The position numbers and the translations under genes are program-made. This document shows, one piece after another, positions 31,115 to 31,381 of a stretch of 31,381 nucleotides of DNA. The DNA comes from Paramacrobiotus richtersi (Eukaryota; Tardigrada; Eutardigrada; Parachela; Macrobiotidae). The stretch spans positions 1 to 31,381 of the forward strand of contig JAQGAU010000311.1 in NCBI GenBank assembly GCA_034698045.1, given 5' to 3'. How positions within the stretch are numbered: position 1 is the first letter of the stretch; every line of letters starts with the position of its first letter. Below the pieces are notes generated by a model that worked only from the letters and a program-made list of their open reading frames with translations, ran no database searches and had not been told where the DNA came from.

Positions 31115-31200
31115 TTACAATTAAAAGCGTATGAAAAGTATATCAGCACCAGAATTCAAAATTCTGGTTCTCACATACTTTTCGTACGCTTTAACTGTAA
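31115..31200. other. 86-nt long-stem hairpin, miRNA-like or snapback repeat
   Basis: The two arms (31115-31155 and 31161-31200) are complementary over about 41 positions with one bulge, four mismatches and one G-U wobble, closed by a loop of 4-5 nt. Core blocks GAAAAGTAT and ACCAGAAT pair exactly. It lies in the first intron of the gene starting at 30566. Stem length and imperfect pairing fit a pri-miRNA, but the very small loop also fits a snapback MITE. Confidence 0.6.
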
Positions 31201-31381
31201 TTAAAAAAGAATAATCAGCACAAAACTTCGCGTCATTTTCCCGAAAACCGCTGTTGTTGAATTTTCGAAATAGCACAAGCACTGAAAAACGGATAACAAC
31301 AGATGTAAACGCGTCATAAATTGATTTGACTGATTACGAGTGTCGTATCATCGGGCCGTAGTGGTGATCTGGTAAAACATC

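Overview
This is eukaryotic (animal) genomic DNA. Genes are split by short introns with GT..AG borders, many of them 50-450 nt. The recognisable families are metazoan: a BTB-BACK protein, a trypsin-type protease, a rhodopsin-class GPCR and a many-domain C-type lectin receptor. TATA boxes sit about 30 nt before a TCAGT-type initiator. This suggests a small-genome invertebrate, most likely an ecdysozoan; tardigrade is my guess, not something the sequence proves. All gene models below were built by hand from frames, splice signals and intron phases.

Layout. (1) 1-492, minus: the 5' exons of a small secreted cysteine-knot peptide running off the left edge. (2) 1897-about 4176, minus: a BTB-BACK protein whose C-terminus is not the usual PHR domain but a domain resembling bacterial GH16-type concanavalin A-like proteins, with a degenerate catalytic motif. 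(3) About 4200-9260: 5 kb with no gene I can defend, but with a strong 60-nt hairpin. (4) 9419-10710, plus: a six-exon trypsin-like protease with promoter and poly(A) signal. (5) 11064-11440: a foldback inverted repeat. (6) 12741-13748, minus: an intronless GPCR with altered signature motifs. (7) 14696-26529, minus: the dominant feature, a 26-exon gene for a 2072-residue type I membrane protein with signal peptide, twelve C-type lectin-like domains (CTLDs), Thr-rich stalk, one membrane helix and a short tail. Its introns hold a 339-bp foldback element and AT-rich tandem arrays. (8) 27969-28436, minus: a small secreted protein with a Gly-rich tail. (9) 30566 to the right edge, plus: the signal-peptide exon of a gene that leaves the window, with another long hairpin in its first intron.

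Five of the six products act at or outside the cell surface, or begin with a signal peptide or membrane helix. The BTB protein is the intracellular exception. Nothing shows that the genes act in one pathway; they look like independent neighbours. The most unusual items are the BTB-BACK/ConA-like fusion, the twelve-CTLD receptor with a stop-free 81-nt intron, the knottin gene, and two miRNA-precursor-like hairpins.
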